64,000 bases of DNA from Streptomyces qinglanensis (GTDB lineage: Bacteria; Actinomycetota; Actinomycetes; Streptomycetales; Streptomycetaceae): NCBI RefSeq assembly GCF_900111245.1, contig NZ_FOGO01000001.1:806001-870000 (forward strand), in the 5' to 3' direction. The notes beneath the pieces are model-generated. The model was not told the DNA's origin. It ran no database searches and was given only the letters and a program-made list of their open reading frames with translations. The translations under genes and the position numbers were made by a program. Positions 33,948-42,617 of the stretch are shown one piece after another (position 1 is the first letter of the stretch; each line of letters opens with the position of its first letter).

Positions 33948-35033
33948 TCAGGCGCTCTTGCGGGGACGCGCGGACTTCTTCGCGGCGGTCTTGCCCGCGG
34001 CGGTCTTCTTCGCCCCGGCCGTCCCGGCCGACTTCTCGGCGGCGGCAGCCTTCTTGGTGCCGGTCTTCTTGGCAGCGGTCTTCTTCGCCGCGGTCTTCTT
34101 GGCCGGACTCTTGCGGGCGGCCGGCTTCGCGCCGGACCCCGCGGCGCCGGACCTGCCCCCCTTGCCGCCGCTCCGCCCGGACGCCGCCCGCTCGCCCGTC
34201 CCCTTCCGGCGGTCCGAGAGCGCGTGTACGGTCGCCTCGCCCTCCGCGTGCCCGCTCCTGGCCTCCTGGACGCTGCGCTCCAGCACGGACATCAGGTCCA
34301 CCAGCTTGCCGCCGCCCGCCTCGGCGCGGCGGCGCAGTTCCTCGGGCGGCGGCTCGGCGCCCTCCGCCTTCGCCCGGACGAGCTCTTCCAGCGCCTCCCG
34401 GTACTCGTCGCGCAGATCGCCCCAGTCCAGCTCGCCGAGGGTCTCCATGAGGGTGTCCGCGAGGTCGAGCTCGGCGTCCCGCACCGTGACCTCCTCCTCG
34501 GGTGCGACGCCGCTGACCGAGCGGATCTCGTCGGGCCACAGCATCGTGTGCAGCGCCAGCGCGTCCTCGTAGACGCGCAGCATCCCGAGACTCTCCCGGG
34601 CCCGCAGGGCCAGCTTGGCGACGGCGACCTTGCCGGAGCGCTTCAGCGCCTCGCGCAGCAGGACGTACGGCTTGTCGGCGCGCTTGCCGTCGGCGGCCAG
34701 GTAGTAGGAGCGGTCGAGCTGGATGGGGTCGATCTCCTCGGCGGGGACGAAGCCGAGGATCTCCACGGTCCTGGCGGTGGGCAGCGGGAGGGCCGCCATG
34801 TCGTCGTCGGTCAGCAGCATGGTGCGGCCCTCTTCGGTCTCGAAGCCCCGGCCGATCTCCTCACGCGGCACTTCCGCCTCGTCCAGCTCGCACACCTTGC
34901 GGTACCGGATGCGGCCCTGGTCGACCGTGTGGACCTGGTGGAAGGAGACGCTGTGGTTCTCGGTGGCCGCCACCACCTTGATCGGGATCGAGACCAGCCC
35001 GAAGGAAATGGCCCCTTTCCAGATTGAACGCAT
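33948..35033 (-). CDS. ku: Ku protein, non-homologous end joining
   Basis: 361-residue DNA-end-binding protein. The core (about residues 1-255) begins MRSIWKGAISFGLVSIPIKV, the standard bacterial Ku start, and contains the RYRKVCELDE and LDRSYYLAADGK blocks. From about residue 275 the protein is a long Lys/Ala-rich tail of KKTAAKK repeats, which in actinobacterial Ku proteins helps DNA binding and sliding. The ATG at 35033 has AGAAGGGA at 6 nt. It is divergent from the LigD-type polymerase gene by 30 nt. Confidence 0.95.
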   Translation of the reverse strand: MRSIWKGAISFGLVSIPIKVVAATENHSVSFHQVHTVDQGRIRYRKVCELDEAEVPREEIGRGFETEEGRTMLLTDDDMAALPLPTARTVEILGFVPAEEIDPIQLDRSYYLAADGKRADKPYVLLREALKRSGKVAVAKLALRARESLGMLRVYEDALALHTMLWPDEIRSVSGVAPEEEVTVRDAELDLADTLMETLGELDWGDLRDEYREALEELVRAKAEGAEPPPEELRRRAEAGGGKLVDLMSVLERSVQEARSGHAEGEATVHALSDRRKGTGERAASGRSGGKGGRSGAAGSGAKPAARKSPAKKTAAKKTAAKKTGTKKAAAAEKSAGTAGAKKTAAGKTAAKKSARPRKSA

Positions 35034-35063
35034 ACTTTGTCCCTTCTATGGGACTCTCAGGTT

Positions 35064-35954
35064 ATGCCGCACACGGAGATCGGGGGCCACCGTCTGGCCC
35101 TCAGCAACCTCGACAAGGTGCTCTATCCGGCGACGGGTTTCACCAAGGGCGAGGCGATCCGCTATTACGCCGCCGTCGCCGATGTCCTGCTGCCCCACCT
35201 CGACGGACGCCCCCTCTCCTTCCTGCGTTTCCCGGACGGCGTGGAGGGCGAGAAGTTCTTCACCAAGCACGTTCCGCCCGGCACCCCCGACTGGGTGACG
35301 ACGCGCAAGATCACGGTGGTGAGCAGGACGCCGCTGAACCAGGTCCTCATCCAGGACGAGGCGACGCTGGTCTGGGCGGCCAATCTGGCCGCGCTCGAGC
35401 TGCACACCCCGCAGTGGCAGTCCGACCACCAGGCCGAGGCGGACCGGCTGGTCTTCGACCTCGACCCGGGGGAGGGCGCCGACATCCTGGACTGCCGCCG
35501 GCTCGCCGACTGGCTGCGCGAACGGGTGGCCGACGACGGGATCACCCTGCTGCCCAAGACCTCCGGCTCCAAGGGCCTGCACCTGATCGCGGCGATCGAG
35601 CGCACCCCCTCCGACCGGGTCTCGGCGTACGCGAAGCGGCTCGCCCAGCAGGCCGAGGCGGAACTGCCCGACCATGCGGTCAGCAAGATGGCCAAGGATC
35701 TGCGGCCGGGGAAGGTCTTCGTCGACTGGTCGCAGAACAACCAGGCCAAGACCACGGCAGCGCCCTACACGCTGCGCGCCAAGCAGCGGCCGACCGCCTC
35801 CACCCCGCTGACGTGGGCCGAGCTGGCCGCCGCCGACCGGCCGGAGGACCTGGTCTTCCTCGGCACCGACCTGCCGCGGCGGATCGAGGAGTACGGCGAC
35901 CTGCTGGCCCCGCTGCTGGAGAGCGCCGCGGGCCGGGGCCGCATCCCGGTGTAG
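35064..35954 (+). CDS. ligD: LigD-type polymerase/primase domain protein, stand-alone
   Basis: 296-residue archaeo-eukaryotic primase-type polymerase. The metal-binding DxD is in VFDLDPGEGAD, and the third acidic residue in KVFVDWSQNN; the N-terminal LSNLDKVLYP is the usual LigD-Pol start. Neither a ligase nor a 3'-phosphoesterase domain is present, so repair must use a separate ATP ligase not in this window. Adds ribonucleotides at broken ends with Ku. The ATG at 35064 has only a weak upstream site. Confidence 0.92.
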   Translation: MPHTEIGGHRLALSNLDKVLYPATGFTKGEAIRYYAAVADVLLPHLDGRPLSFLRFPDGVEGEKFFTKHVPPGTPDWVTTRKITVVSRTPLNQVLIQDEATLVWAANLAALELHTPQWQSDHQAEADRLVFDLDPGEGADILDCRRLADWLRERVADDGITLLPKTSGSKGLHLIAAIERTPSDRVSAYAKRLAQQAEAELPDHAVSKMAKDLRPGKVFVDWSQNNQAKTTAAPYTLRAKQRPTASTPLTWAELAAADRPEDLVFLGTDLPRRIEEYGDLLAPLLESAAGRGRIPV

Positions 35955-35993
35955 CGGGCACCCGCACACCGGCCCGGGGTGCCCCTCCGCACG

Positions 35994-36039
35994 CCGGGGG
36001 AGGACGGGCGCGGCCACGACCGCTCCCGTCCTCCCCCGG
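35994..36039. terminator. Bidirectional terminator between ligD and the YtxH-like gene
   Basis: 15-bp perfect stem (35994-36008 with 36025-36039), 16-nt loop, in a convergent gap. Confidence 0.85.
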
Positions 36040-36084
36040 ACTGCTTCTCCCGCGGCGGCCCCCGGAAGGGCCGGCCGAGCGGCC

Positions 36085-36372
36085 TCAGTGCGCTTCGGCG
36101 CCCCAGTCGCTGCCGGCCCGGGCACGGTAGTCGCGGGCCGTGCGGACCCGGTCGGCCACCGAGGAGGGGAGCCGGCCCTGGACGGCGTCGGCGGCCTTTG
36201 CCGCCGCCTGCCGGCTGCTGAGCGCCGCCGCCTCTCCCGCGTTGCGCACCGCCGGGTTCTCCGCGATCCTCCGCACGCCCTTCCTGATCTGCTCGTAGCG
36301 CTCGCGTCCCGCGCGGGCGCCGAGCACGTAGCCGATGGCCAGTCCGGACACGAATGTGAGCCGGTAGCGCAT
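36085..36372 (-). CDS. Small YtxH-like membrane-associated protein
   Basis: 95-residue protein. One N-terminal hydrophobic segment (FVSGLAIGYVLGARAG) followed by an amphipathic helical region with RYEQIRKGVRRI, the general YtxH pattern. ATG at 36372 with AAGGGGC at 5 nt. Function is unknown; homologs are common in streptomycetes and are sometimes linked to envelope stress. Confidence 0.8.
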   Translation of the reverse strand: MRYRLTFVSGLAIGYVLGARAGRERYEQIRKGVRRIAENPAVRNAGEAAALSSRQAAAKAADAVQGRLPSSVADRVRTARDYRARAGSDWGAEAH

Positions 36373-36502
36373 AGCTTGCCCCTTCTCTCGGCTGGTGGTC
36401 CTGCTGCCGGTACCCGGGGACTGCGGCAGCCACCGGGGTGCCTCAGGGGTACCGCGTTCGGGCGGCGGCAATACCGATTTCGGAGCACCCCCTGGCATGC
36501 GC

Positions 36503-36508
36503 TAATGT
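36503..36508 (+). promoter_or_regulatory. Probable -10 box of tRNA-Asn gene
   Basis: TAATGT, 55 nt upstream of the mature tRNA in a locally AT-rich patch. The -35 box is not clear (TTTCGG, 19 nt upstream). Confidence 0.4.
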
Positions 36509-36562
36509 ATTCCTCACCGCAAGGGAGCACCCCGGGGTTCCGGAGTGCGACCGACGAGACGG

Positions 36563-36635
36563 TCCCGTGTAGCTCAATCGGCAGAGCAGCCGGCTGTTAA
36601 CCGGCAGGTTACTGGTTCGAGTCCAGTCGCGGGAG
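36563..36635 (+). tRNA. tRNA-Asn (anticodon GTT)
   Basis: 73 nt. Acceptor stem TCCCGTG pairs with CGCGGGA, with G as discriminator. The D loop has AATCGGCAGA, the anticodon stem GCCGG/CCGGC encloses CTGTTAA, and the T arm has GGTTCGAGTCC. No 3' CCA is encoded directly after the discriminator. Confidence 0.95.
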
Positions 36636-36644
36636 CACCACTCG

Positions 36645-36671
36645 AAAGGGCCCCTCCCCAGGGGCCCTTTT
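36645..36671 (+). terminator. Terminator of tRNA-Asn
   Basis: AAAGGGCCCCT (36645-36655) pairs with 36660-36670 around CCCC and is followed by T: a classical rho-independent terminator. Confidence 0.92.
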
Positions 36672-36840
36672 CGTGTGCCGCCACTGCACCCGTGAGCCCG
36701 GCGCAGGGCGTTCTTCCCTGCTTCGCAACGAAGTTGGCCGCGAACTGGAACCAATCACCCTTGATTCGGGGTCCTCACCTGCGTAGATCTCCCCCGGCGC
36801 GGGCGGCAGATCCTATGAACGGTTATGCTGCGGCAGACGG

Positions 36841-36858
36841 CGCGCACAGATGTGCGCG
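36841..36858 (+). other. Hairpin in the leader of the CAT-anticodon tRNA
   Basis: CGCGCAC-AGAT-GTGCGCG, perfect 7-bp arms, 12 nt before the tRNA 5' end. It may be part of the precursor recognised in 5' processing. Confidence 0.5.
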
Positions 36859-36870
36859 GTGCGCCGTTAC

Positions 36871-36944
36871 GGGGCGGTAGCTCAGCCGGTTAGAGCAGCG
36901 GACTCATAATCCGTCGGCCGTGGGTTCGAGTCCCACCCGCCCCA
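36871..36944 (+). tRNA. tRNA with CAT anticodon (elongator Met or Ile2)
   Basis: 74 nt. Acceptor GGGGCGG pairs with CCGCCCC, discriminator A. The anticodon arm reads GCGGACTCATAATCCGT; the T arm has GGGTTCGAGTCCC. The CAT anticodon fits either methionine elongation or the isoleucine tRNA whose C34 is changed to lysidine; the sequence alone does not decide. Confidence 0.9.
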
Positions 36945-37325
36945 CCTCAGCACGACCGAGCAGAAACGTTCCGAGCTGGAACTCGGTCGGGGCGCTCCGT
37001 ACGAGCAGGCACCCCGTTCAGCGCTCCCCGACGGCCTTTCGCCCCCGCGTCGGGCCGCCACCCTTGTCACCCGTTCGGGGCGCCATCCCCCCGCTCGCGC
37101 GCGGAACCCCTCCTCTCACGCGGCTCGCGCGCTCCACGAGAGCCGTGCGCGCCGCCCCGAGCAGCGCCCGCGCCACCCCCTGTGCCATCCACGCTTCTCG
37201 TCCGTCCGCACCTGCGCGGCCCTCCGGTCGGCCTGCCGCTCCGCCCGGCGGCGCCCGGACCCGCTCCGTCCGGCGACCCGCATCACCCTTCCCCGCGATG
37301 CCACCACCAGTGCCGTCAACAAAGG
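36945..37325. other. Gene-free stretch after the second tRNA
   Basis: About 380 nt. Near the tRNA two overlapping dyads (GACCGAG...CTCGGTC, 36954-36988, and GTTCC-GAGCT-GGAAC) may end its transcript. No gene or mobile-element end is seen in the remainder. Confidence 0.5.
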
Positions 37326-37354
37326 TTGACAATCGAGAGATGTCATCCTACGTT
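37326..37354 (+). promoter_or_regulatory. Near-consensus promoter with overlapping dyad
   Basis: TTGACA (37326-37331), 17-nt spacer, TACGTT (37349-37354). The ATG begins 6 nt later, so the message is leaderless. TGACA-N9-TGTCA (37327-37345) lies within it, and GTTGACA is repeated around the -10 box: a probable repressor site. Confidence 0.8.
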
Positions 37355-37360
37355 GACAGC

Positions 37361-37603
37361 ATGGCAGGAACGGAAGCAGACGGAGCCGACGAGGCGGTCC
37401 ACACAGCCCGGGCCGCTCTGGACGGCGACCCGGCCGTGGGCCTGCGGGCCGCTGCTGCACTGCGGCGGCTCGCGGAGCACCTGGAGGCACTCCAGGTCGG
37501 CAACGCGCGCCGCCAGGGGTGGTCCTGGGACGAGATCGGCGCGGCCCTCGGGGTCAGCAGGCAGGCCGTGCACAAGAAGCACTCGAAGCGCACTGGGAGG
37601 TAG
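37361..37603 (+). CDS. Small helix-turn-helix protein paired with Clp_N protein
   Basis: 80-residue protein: a helical N-terminus (DEAVHTARAALDGDPAVGLR) and a C-terminal helix-turn-helix (WSWDEIGAALGVSRQAVHKKH). The ATG at 37361 is leaderless; an ATG at 37340 in the same frame is less likely because it overlaps the promoter. Five nt separate its stop from the next start, so the two are one operon. It probably binds the dyad in its own promoter. Such HTH/Clp_N pairs are common in Streptomyces but not characterised as far as I know. Confidence 0.85.
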   Translation: MAGTEADGADEAVHTARAALDGDPAVGLRAAAALRRLAEHLEALQVGNARRQGWSWDEIGAALGVSRQAVHKKHSKRTGR

Positions 37604-37608
37604 GGCCG

Positions 37609-38196
37609 ATGTTCGAAAGGTTCACCAGGGAGGCGAGGGACGTGGTGATCAGCGCACAGGAGGAGGCGCGCTCGCTCGGACACGACCGGATCGGCACCGA
37701 GCATCTGCTGCTGGGCACATTGCGGCACCCGGAGCAGACGGGCGCGGCGACCCTGTACCGGCTGGGGGTGAGCGCGGCGTCCTGCCGGGCGGCGGTCGCG
37801 GGAGTGGTCACCGGGTCGGGCGAGGACCTCGGCCCGCAGGACGCGGAAGCGCTCCGCGCCCTCGGGATCGACCTGGCGGAGGTCCGCAGGCGTGCGGAGG
37901 AGTCCTTCGGGGCCGGCGCGCTCGACGCGGCGGCCGGGTCCGGCCGCACGGGGCGCGGCAGCGGCACGGCCACCCGGCACATCCCGTTCGCCGCACGCGC
38001 GAAGGAAGCGCTGAAGCGGGCGCTGCGCGAGGCATCGGCGCGCGGGGACCGGGAGATCGGGACCGCGCACGTACTGCTCGGCGTGCTGCGCTCGGAGGAC
38101 AACATCTCCGTCGCGGTGTTCTCCCGGCTCGGTGTCGAACCGGAGGTGGTGCACGAACTGGTGCTCGACGACCTGCGAACGGCAGCGACGGCGTGA
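37609..38196 (+). CDS. Stand-alone Clp N-domain protein
   Basis: 195-residue protein with two Clp_N repeats: residues 1-75 (MFERFTREARDVVISAQEEA, GTEHLLLGTLRH) and about 120-190 (FAARAKEALKRALREA, GTAHVLLGVLRSEDN). They are joined by a Gly/Arg-rich linker. There is no AAA+ ATPase, so it is not a chaperone itself; it could bind ClpC substrates or adaptors, or act as a partner of the HTH protein. ATG at 37609 with GGGAGG overlapping the previous stop. Confidence 0.88.
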   Translation: MFERFTREARDVVISAQEEARSLGHDRIGTEHLLLGTLRHPEQTGAATLYRLGVSAASCRAAVAGVVTGSGEDLGPQDAEALRALGIDLAEVRRRAEESFGAGALDAAAGSGRTGRGSGTATRHIPFAARAKEALKRALREASARGDREIGTAHVLLGVLRSEDNISVAVFSRLGVEPEVVHELVLDDLRTAATA

Positions 38197-38423
38197 GAAG
38201 ACCTCCGGGGCGCCCGTGACACAGCGCTTCGAGGCACCCGTGACGGGTGGGGCGCCGGTGGCGTGAAGGACGTCAACCGACCGTGCAGAGCGGGGTGATG
38301 GCGTACAACCCCCCGAGGCGGCGGCGTGTCGTACTGGGTATCCCGCACATCGCACCCATACCGGCGATGCCACGGAAAGCCCGCATACGACTGCTTCTTC
38401 AACGAAGAGGGGGAAAAATCACG

Positions 38424-38981
38424 ATGCGCTCCACCGGTTCCACCCGCTCCACCCGCTTCTCCGAGGGCGCGCTGGCCGCTGCCGCGACCTCCGCGCTGGT
38501 ACTCCTGCCCGCCGGGGCCGCCTACGCCGGCAGCGGCCCGGCCACTCCCCCGTCGCACCCGCAGAAGCTGACCCGCAGCACGGCCCCCTCCCCCGAGGGG
38601 AACCCGGCGAGCCGGGCGGCCCGGGCGGCGGGCGTCTGCGACGACGCCGTGCCGATCGGCACCCGCGGGCTGATCAAGCGGGGCTCGGAGACGATCGCCT
38701 CGGTCAAGCAGTTCTACTCGAAGAAGTGCGACGAGAACTACGGCTACGTGTGGGTCTGGGAGAGCTTCCGCAAGACAGCGGCGCCCTACGACATCACCGC
38801 CGGCGTCTACAGCTACAGCGACGACTCCGTGCACGCCGCCAAGGCGTGGAAGTCCACCAAGCAGCAGGAGTTCTGGACGGACGGGGCGAACACGGTCGAC
38901 CACTGCACCTCCGGCGTGGGCAGCCTGCGCCCGGCGGGCGCGCCGCAGAGCCACCAGGCGTACTCCCAGAAGCGCTGCTGA
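38424..38981 (+). CDS. Secreted four-cysteine protein, unknown family (twin 1)
   Basis: 185-residue exported protein. Signal peptide to about residue 38 (basic start, ALVLLPAGAAYA). The mature domain has four cysteines: GVCDDA, SKKC, DHCTSG and the last residue of QKRC. The central block IASVKQFYSKKCDENYGYV then WVWESFR is shared with the twin at 39231-39806. The cysteine order and KQFYS-x-x-C segment faintly recall DUF2690, which is a guess. ATG at 38424 with GAGGGGG upstream. Function unknown. Confidence 0.85.
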   Translation: MRSTGSTRSTRFSEGALAAAATSALVLLPAGAAYAGSGPATPPSHPQKLTRSTAPSPEGNPASRAARAAGVCDDAVPIGTRGLIKRGSETIASVKQFYSKKCDENYGYVWVWESFRKTAAPYDITAGVYSYSDDSVHAAKAWKSTKQQEFWTDGANTVDHCTSGVGSLRPAGAPQSHQAYSQKRC

Positions 38982-39031
38982 GCACCACACCCGCCCGGCC
39001 CACGACGGTCGGAGGGGGATGCACAAGGCCC

Positions 39032-39068
39032 GGGGCCCGGCGCCACTTTGCCGATGGCGCCGGGCCCC
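39032..39068 (+). terminator. Terminator after twin 1
   Basis: GGGGCCCGGCGCCA (39032-39045) pairs with 39055-39068 around a 9-nt loop, 50 nt past the stop. Confidence 0.85.
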
Positions 39069-39230
39069 CTCCGCACCCGTCCGCACCCCACCGCACCACT
39101 TGCGCACGCCTCTGCTGCGACCCGCCGCCGCGCGTGAATCCCCGCCACGGGTACCGCGGCCTCTTACTGTGAGCCTCCTGGTCTGACCGTTATGACCGGA
39201 ACATCCCGTACTTCCGTCAGGAGGAGACTC

Positions 39231-39806
39231 ATGCGTACTCTGTCCGCCTTCAAGGGCGTCTCGCCCGTCAAGGGCGCCCTCACCGCCGCCGCCTGCGCGA
39301 TGGCGCTGCTGCCCGCCGGCGCCGCCCAGGCCGACGCGACGGCACCGGCCCCCACCGAGGCCCGGGCCGGCGCGGCGACGGCCACCGCCGGCGCCCCCGA
39401 GAGCGCCCCGGCGGCCGACGAGGCGGGCATGTCCGCCGACCGGTCCGCCATGGCCGCGCACATGTGCAGCGACGCCTACCAGATCGGCTCGACCGGCTAC
39501 ATCAAGCGCAAGGGCTACACCATCGGCTCGGTCAAGCAGTTCTACTCGCCGCGCTGCAACCGCAACTACGGCTACCTGTACGTGTGGAAGAGCTTCCGCG
39601 ACCACCACCGGAAGTACGCGACGAACGTCGGTGTGTACGACTTCCACGCCAAGAAGCTGGTCGGGCTGCGCATCTGGCGCCACACCTCCGCCGCGTCGTT
39701 CTGGTCCTACCCGGCGGACACCGTGCGCCACTGCACCGCTGCGCGCGGCGCCGTGACGGTGCCCGGGGAGAGCAAGAACTACGCCTACTCCTCCAAGCGC
39801 TGCTGA
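39231..39806 (+). CDS. Secreted four-cysteine protein, unknown family (twin 2)
   Basis: 191-residue paralog of the preceding gene. Signal peptide ends near residue 34 (LLPAGAAQA), followed by an Ala/Pro-rich linker to about 75. The mature domain keeps the order MCSDAYQIGSTGYIKR, IGSVKQFYSPRC, NYGYLYVWKSFR, RHCTAARG, and final SSKRC, so all four cysteines match. Ideal AGGAGGAGA site before the ATG at 39231. It has its own leader, so the twins are probably separate transcription units. Function unknown. Confidence 0.87.
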   Translation: MRTLSAFKGVSPVKGALTAAACAMALLPAGAAQADATAPAPTEARAGAATATAGAPESAPAADEAGMSADRSAMAAHMCSDAYQIGSTGYIKRKGYTIGSVKQFYSPRCNRNYGYLYVWKSFRDHHRKYATNVGVYDFHAKKLVGLRIWRHTSAASFWSYPADTVRHCTAARGAVTVPGESKNYAYSSKRC

Positions 39807-39850
39807 CCCCGTCCGGCAGCTGACCGCCCGAGCAGCACCGGACGGGGAGT

Positions 39851-40993
39851 TCACAGCACCGAGGCCATCCGGCGCACCACCTCAGCCAGGATCTCCGGCG
39901 AGGTCGCCAGATTCAGCCGGACGTGCCCCGCTCCCCCGGTGCCGAACGCAGGCCCGGGATTGAGGGCGACCCGGCCGCGCCGCAGGAACACCGCGGCCGG
40001 GTCCTCGCCCAGCCCCAGCGCCCGGCAGTCGAGCCAGGCGAGGAAGGTGCCCTGGGGCTCCCGGTGGCCGACCGCGGGCAGCTCCCGGGAGAGCAGCTCC
40101 CCCAGCAGCCGCCGGTTCTCGTCCAGGCCCGCCAGCAGCTCGTCGAGCCAGCCGGTGGCCTGCCGCAGCGCCGCCGAGTGCGCGATGACGCCCAGATGGC
40201 TGGGCCCGTGGCCGACCTCCTCCGGCATGGCGGCCAGCTCGTCGGCGGCCGCACCGCCCGCGACCGCCAGGCCCGCCTTGAGCCCGGCCAGATTCCACGC
40301 CTTGGAAGCCGACAACAGGCAGAACGCGTCCTGGCTGCCCGGCACCGACAGATACGGCACCTGCCGGGCTCCCGGCAGCACCAGCGGCGCGTGGATCTCG
40401 TCGACGACCACCCGCACCCCGTACGCGGCGGCGAGCGCCGCGACACCCGCCAGCTCCTCGGCGGTGTGCACCGTGCCGGTGGGGTTGTGCGGGCTGCACA
40501 GCAGGAAGGCAGCGCGCCGCCCGCCCGCGGCGGCCCGCGCGAACGCCGCCTCCAGCGCCTCCGGATCCAGCCGCCCGGCCCCGTCCAGCGGGGCCTCCAC
40601 GACGCGGCGGTCCAGGTGTGCGACGAACTGGTAGAAGGGCGGGTAGACGGGCGGATTGACCACCACCGCGTCCCCGGGGCCGGTGACCAGTTTGAGCACC
40701 TCGACGACGCCGAGCATCACGTCCGGCACGAGCGCGGTGTGCTCCGCCGGGATCCGCCAGTCCCAGCGCCGGCGCGCGAAGCCGTCCCACGCCTCCGCGT
40801 AGCCGGTGCCCGCGGGGTAGCCGGTGTCGCCCGTCCGGACCGCTTCTCGGATCGCCTCGGCGACCGGCTCCGCCAGCGGCACGTCCATCTCCGCCACCCA
40901 TGCGGGCAGCACGTCGGGGTCGTAGGCGCGCCACTTCATGCTCGTGCGGCGGCGCAGCTCCTCCAGGCTCAGCATGCGCAGGGGGTTCGACAA
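39851..40993 (-). CDS. PLP aminotransferase, MalY/PatB-type C-S lyase
   Basis: 380-residue fold-type I PLP enzyme. Catalytic Lys is in [14 protein letters not shown]. The N-terminal [39 protein letters not shown] and [10 protein letters not shown] are the standard blocks of the MalY/PatB cystathionine beta-lyase group, so C-S lyase is more likely than plain transamination. The TTG at 40993 has GGAAGGAG at 6 nt; an ATG at 40975 lacks a site. Divergent from the FGGY kinase. Confidence 0.92.
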   Translation of the reverse strand: MSNPLRMLSLEELRRRTSMKWRAYDPDVLPAWVAEMDVPLAEPVAEAIREAVRTGDTGYPAGTGYAEAWDGFARRRWDWRIPAEHTALVPDVMLGVVEVLKLVTGPGDAVVVNPPVYPPFYQFVAHLDRRVVEAPLDGAGRLDPEALEAAFARAAAGGRRAAFLLCSPHNPTGTVHTAEELAGVAALAAAYGVRVVVDEIHAPLVLPGARQVPYLSVPGSQDAFCLLSASKAWNLAGLKAGLAVAGGAAADELAAMPEEVGHGPSHLGVIAHSAALRQATGWLDELLAGLDENRRLLGELLSRELPAVGHREPQGTFLAWLDCRALGLGEDPAAVFLRRGRVALNPGPAFGTGGAGHVRLNLATSPEILAEVVRRMASVL

Positions 40994-41160
40994 CGGTGCT
41001 CCTTCCGGTCGTCGTGCCTGTGAGTCGTGCCGGTGGATCGTTCCTGTGCGGTGGCCTGTGGCCGTCGCGGGCCCGGGAGGTGCGGGGTCCGTCACCGGGG
41101 CGAGGTGCCAGGACGGGGCGCCGGGCCCGGTACGGGTGGCTATGAGGCATCATTCCGGCC

Positions 41161-42567
41161 ATGGGGATAGTCGCCGGCCTGGACAGTTCAGCCGAGTACA
41201 CGAGCATCGTCGTCTGCGATTCGGAAACGGGTGCGGTCGTCCGGCACGGGCACGCCGAGCACCCGGGTGAGCGCGACGACCCGCAGTCCTGGCTGCGCTC
41301 CCTCGGTACGGCCGCGGGCGACGGGCAGCTCGCCGACGTGCAGGCGATCGGTGTCTCGGCGCAGCAGCAGGGCCTCGTCGCGCTGGACGGTGCGGGCGAA
41401 CCGGTCGGCGCCGCGCTGCTGGGCAACGACCAGCGGGTGCAGACGGCCGCGGCGGACCTGGTGGAGGCGTTCGGCGGACGTGCGGCGTGGGCGGCGGCGG
41501 TCGGAACGGTGCCGCAGGCCGCGCACCCGGTCTCCAAGCTGCGCTGGCTGGCCCGCGAGCAGCCGGCGGCGGCGCGGCGGACCGCCGAGGTCATGCAGCC
41601 GCACGACTGGCTGGTGTGGCAGTTGCTGGGCCGTCCGGCGCGGCGGGTGACCGACCGCGGGGACGCCTCGGGCACCGGCTACTGGTCGGCGGCGACCGAG
41701 TCCTACCGGCCGGACCTGGTCGAGCTGGCGCTCGGCCACCAGGTGGGGCTGCCCGAGGTGGCCGGTCCGGCGGAGCCCGCCGGGCACACCCCCGAGGGGC
41801 TGCTGATCTCCGCCGGCACCGGCCAGACGATGGCCGCCGCGTTCGGCCTGGGGCTGGAGCCCGGCGATGTGGTGATCTCGCTCGGCGCGACGGGCTCGGT
41901 GTGCGCCGTCCACCACGAGGCGCTGGCCGACCCCTCCGGGACCATCACCTCCTACGCGGACGCGACCGGCATGCACCTGCCGGTGGTGCGCACCCTGAAC
42001 GCGACGCGGGTGCTGCGCGGGGCCGCCGGGATGCTCGGCACGGATCTGGAGGGGCTCTCCGAACTGGCGCTCTCCTCCACTCCCGGCTCCTCGGGCCTGG
42101 TGCTGCTGCCGTATCTGGAGGGCGAGCAGACGCCGCAGCTTCCGCACACGGCGGGCTCGCTGCACGGGCTGCGGCGCGAGAGCATGCAGCCGGAGTTCCT
42201 GGCGCGGGCCGCTGTCGAGGGCATGCTGTGCGGGCTGGCGGACGCGCTGGAGGTGCTGCGCGCCCGCGGGGTGTCGGTGCGGCGGGTCTTCCTGCTGGGC
42301 CAGGCGGCGGGACTGGGCGCGGTCCGGGAGGCGGCGCCCGCGCTGCTGGATGCGCAGGTCGTGGTACCCGAGCCGGCCGACTACGCGGCGATCGGCGCCG
42401 CCCGGCAGGCGGCATGGGTGCTCTCCGGCTCCGGCCGTCCGCCCCAGTGGCCCGCCGCGGCCTGCCAGGTGTTCGAGGCGGGCGAGCAGCGGGCGGTCGG
42501 GCAGGCCGTGCGACAGCAGTACGCCACGGTGCGCGAGGAGATGTATCCGGGGGCGCTGGGCGTCTGA
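41161..42567 (+). CDS. FGGY-family carbohydrate kinase (xylulokinase-like)
   Basis: 468-residue sugar kinase. The N-terminal ATP loop is GLDSSAEYTSI; GVSAQQQGLVALD, HDWLVWQLLG, RGDASGTGYW (catalytic Asp) and SLGATGSVCAVH follow in the family order. It matches xylulokinase best but no xylose isomerase gene is nearby, so the true sugar is uncertain. The ATG at 41161 has no ribosome binding site; CATCAT 7 nt upstream suggests leaderless expression. Confidence 0.88.
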   Translation: MGIVAGLDSSAEYTSIVVCDSETGAVVRHGHAEHPGERDDPQSWLRSLGTAAGDGQLADVQAIGVSAQQQGLVALDGAGEPVGAALLGNDQRVQTAAADLVEAFGGRAAWAAAVGTVPQAAHPVSKLRWLAREQPAAARRTAEVMQPHDWLVWQLLGRPARRVTDRGDASGTGYWSAATESYRPDLVELALGHQVGLPEVAGPAEPAGHTPEGLLISAGTGQTMAAAFGLGLEPGDVVISLGATGSVCAVHHEALADPSGTITSYADATGMHLPVVRTLNATRVLRGAAGMLGTDLEGLSELALSSTPGSSGLVLLPYLEGEQTPQLPHTAGSLHGLRRESMQPEFLARAAVEGMLCGLADALEVLRARGVSVRRVFLLGQAAGLGAVREAAPALLDAQVVVPEPADYAAIGAARQAAWVLSGSGRPPQWPAAACQVFEAGEQRAVGQAVRQQYATVREEMYPGALGV

Positions 42568-42617
42568 CCCCTGCGGCGCACGGGCGCCCCGCGCCCCCGG
42601 GTGGCGCCGGTGCGCCG

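Noticed and set aside
36563..36944. tRNA pair as attachment site of an integrated element
   Set aside because: No integrase, no direct repeat of the tRNA 3' end and no change in composition nearby.
36985..37332. Possible small genes in either strand after the second tRNA
   Set aside because: Frames lack ribosome binding sites and show random, Arg/Pro-rich composition.
37554..39854. 766-codon minus-strand frame across the Clp_N and twin genes
   Set aside because: Shadow of three + strand genes that have signal peptides and ribosome binding sites.
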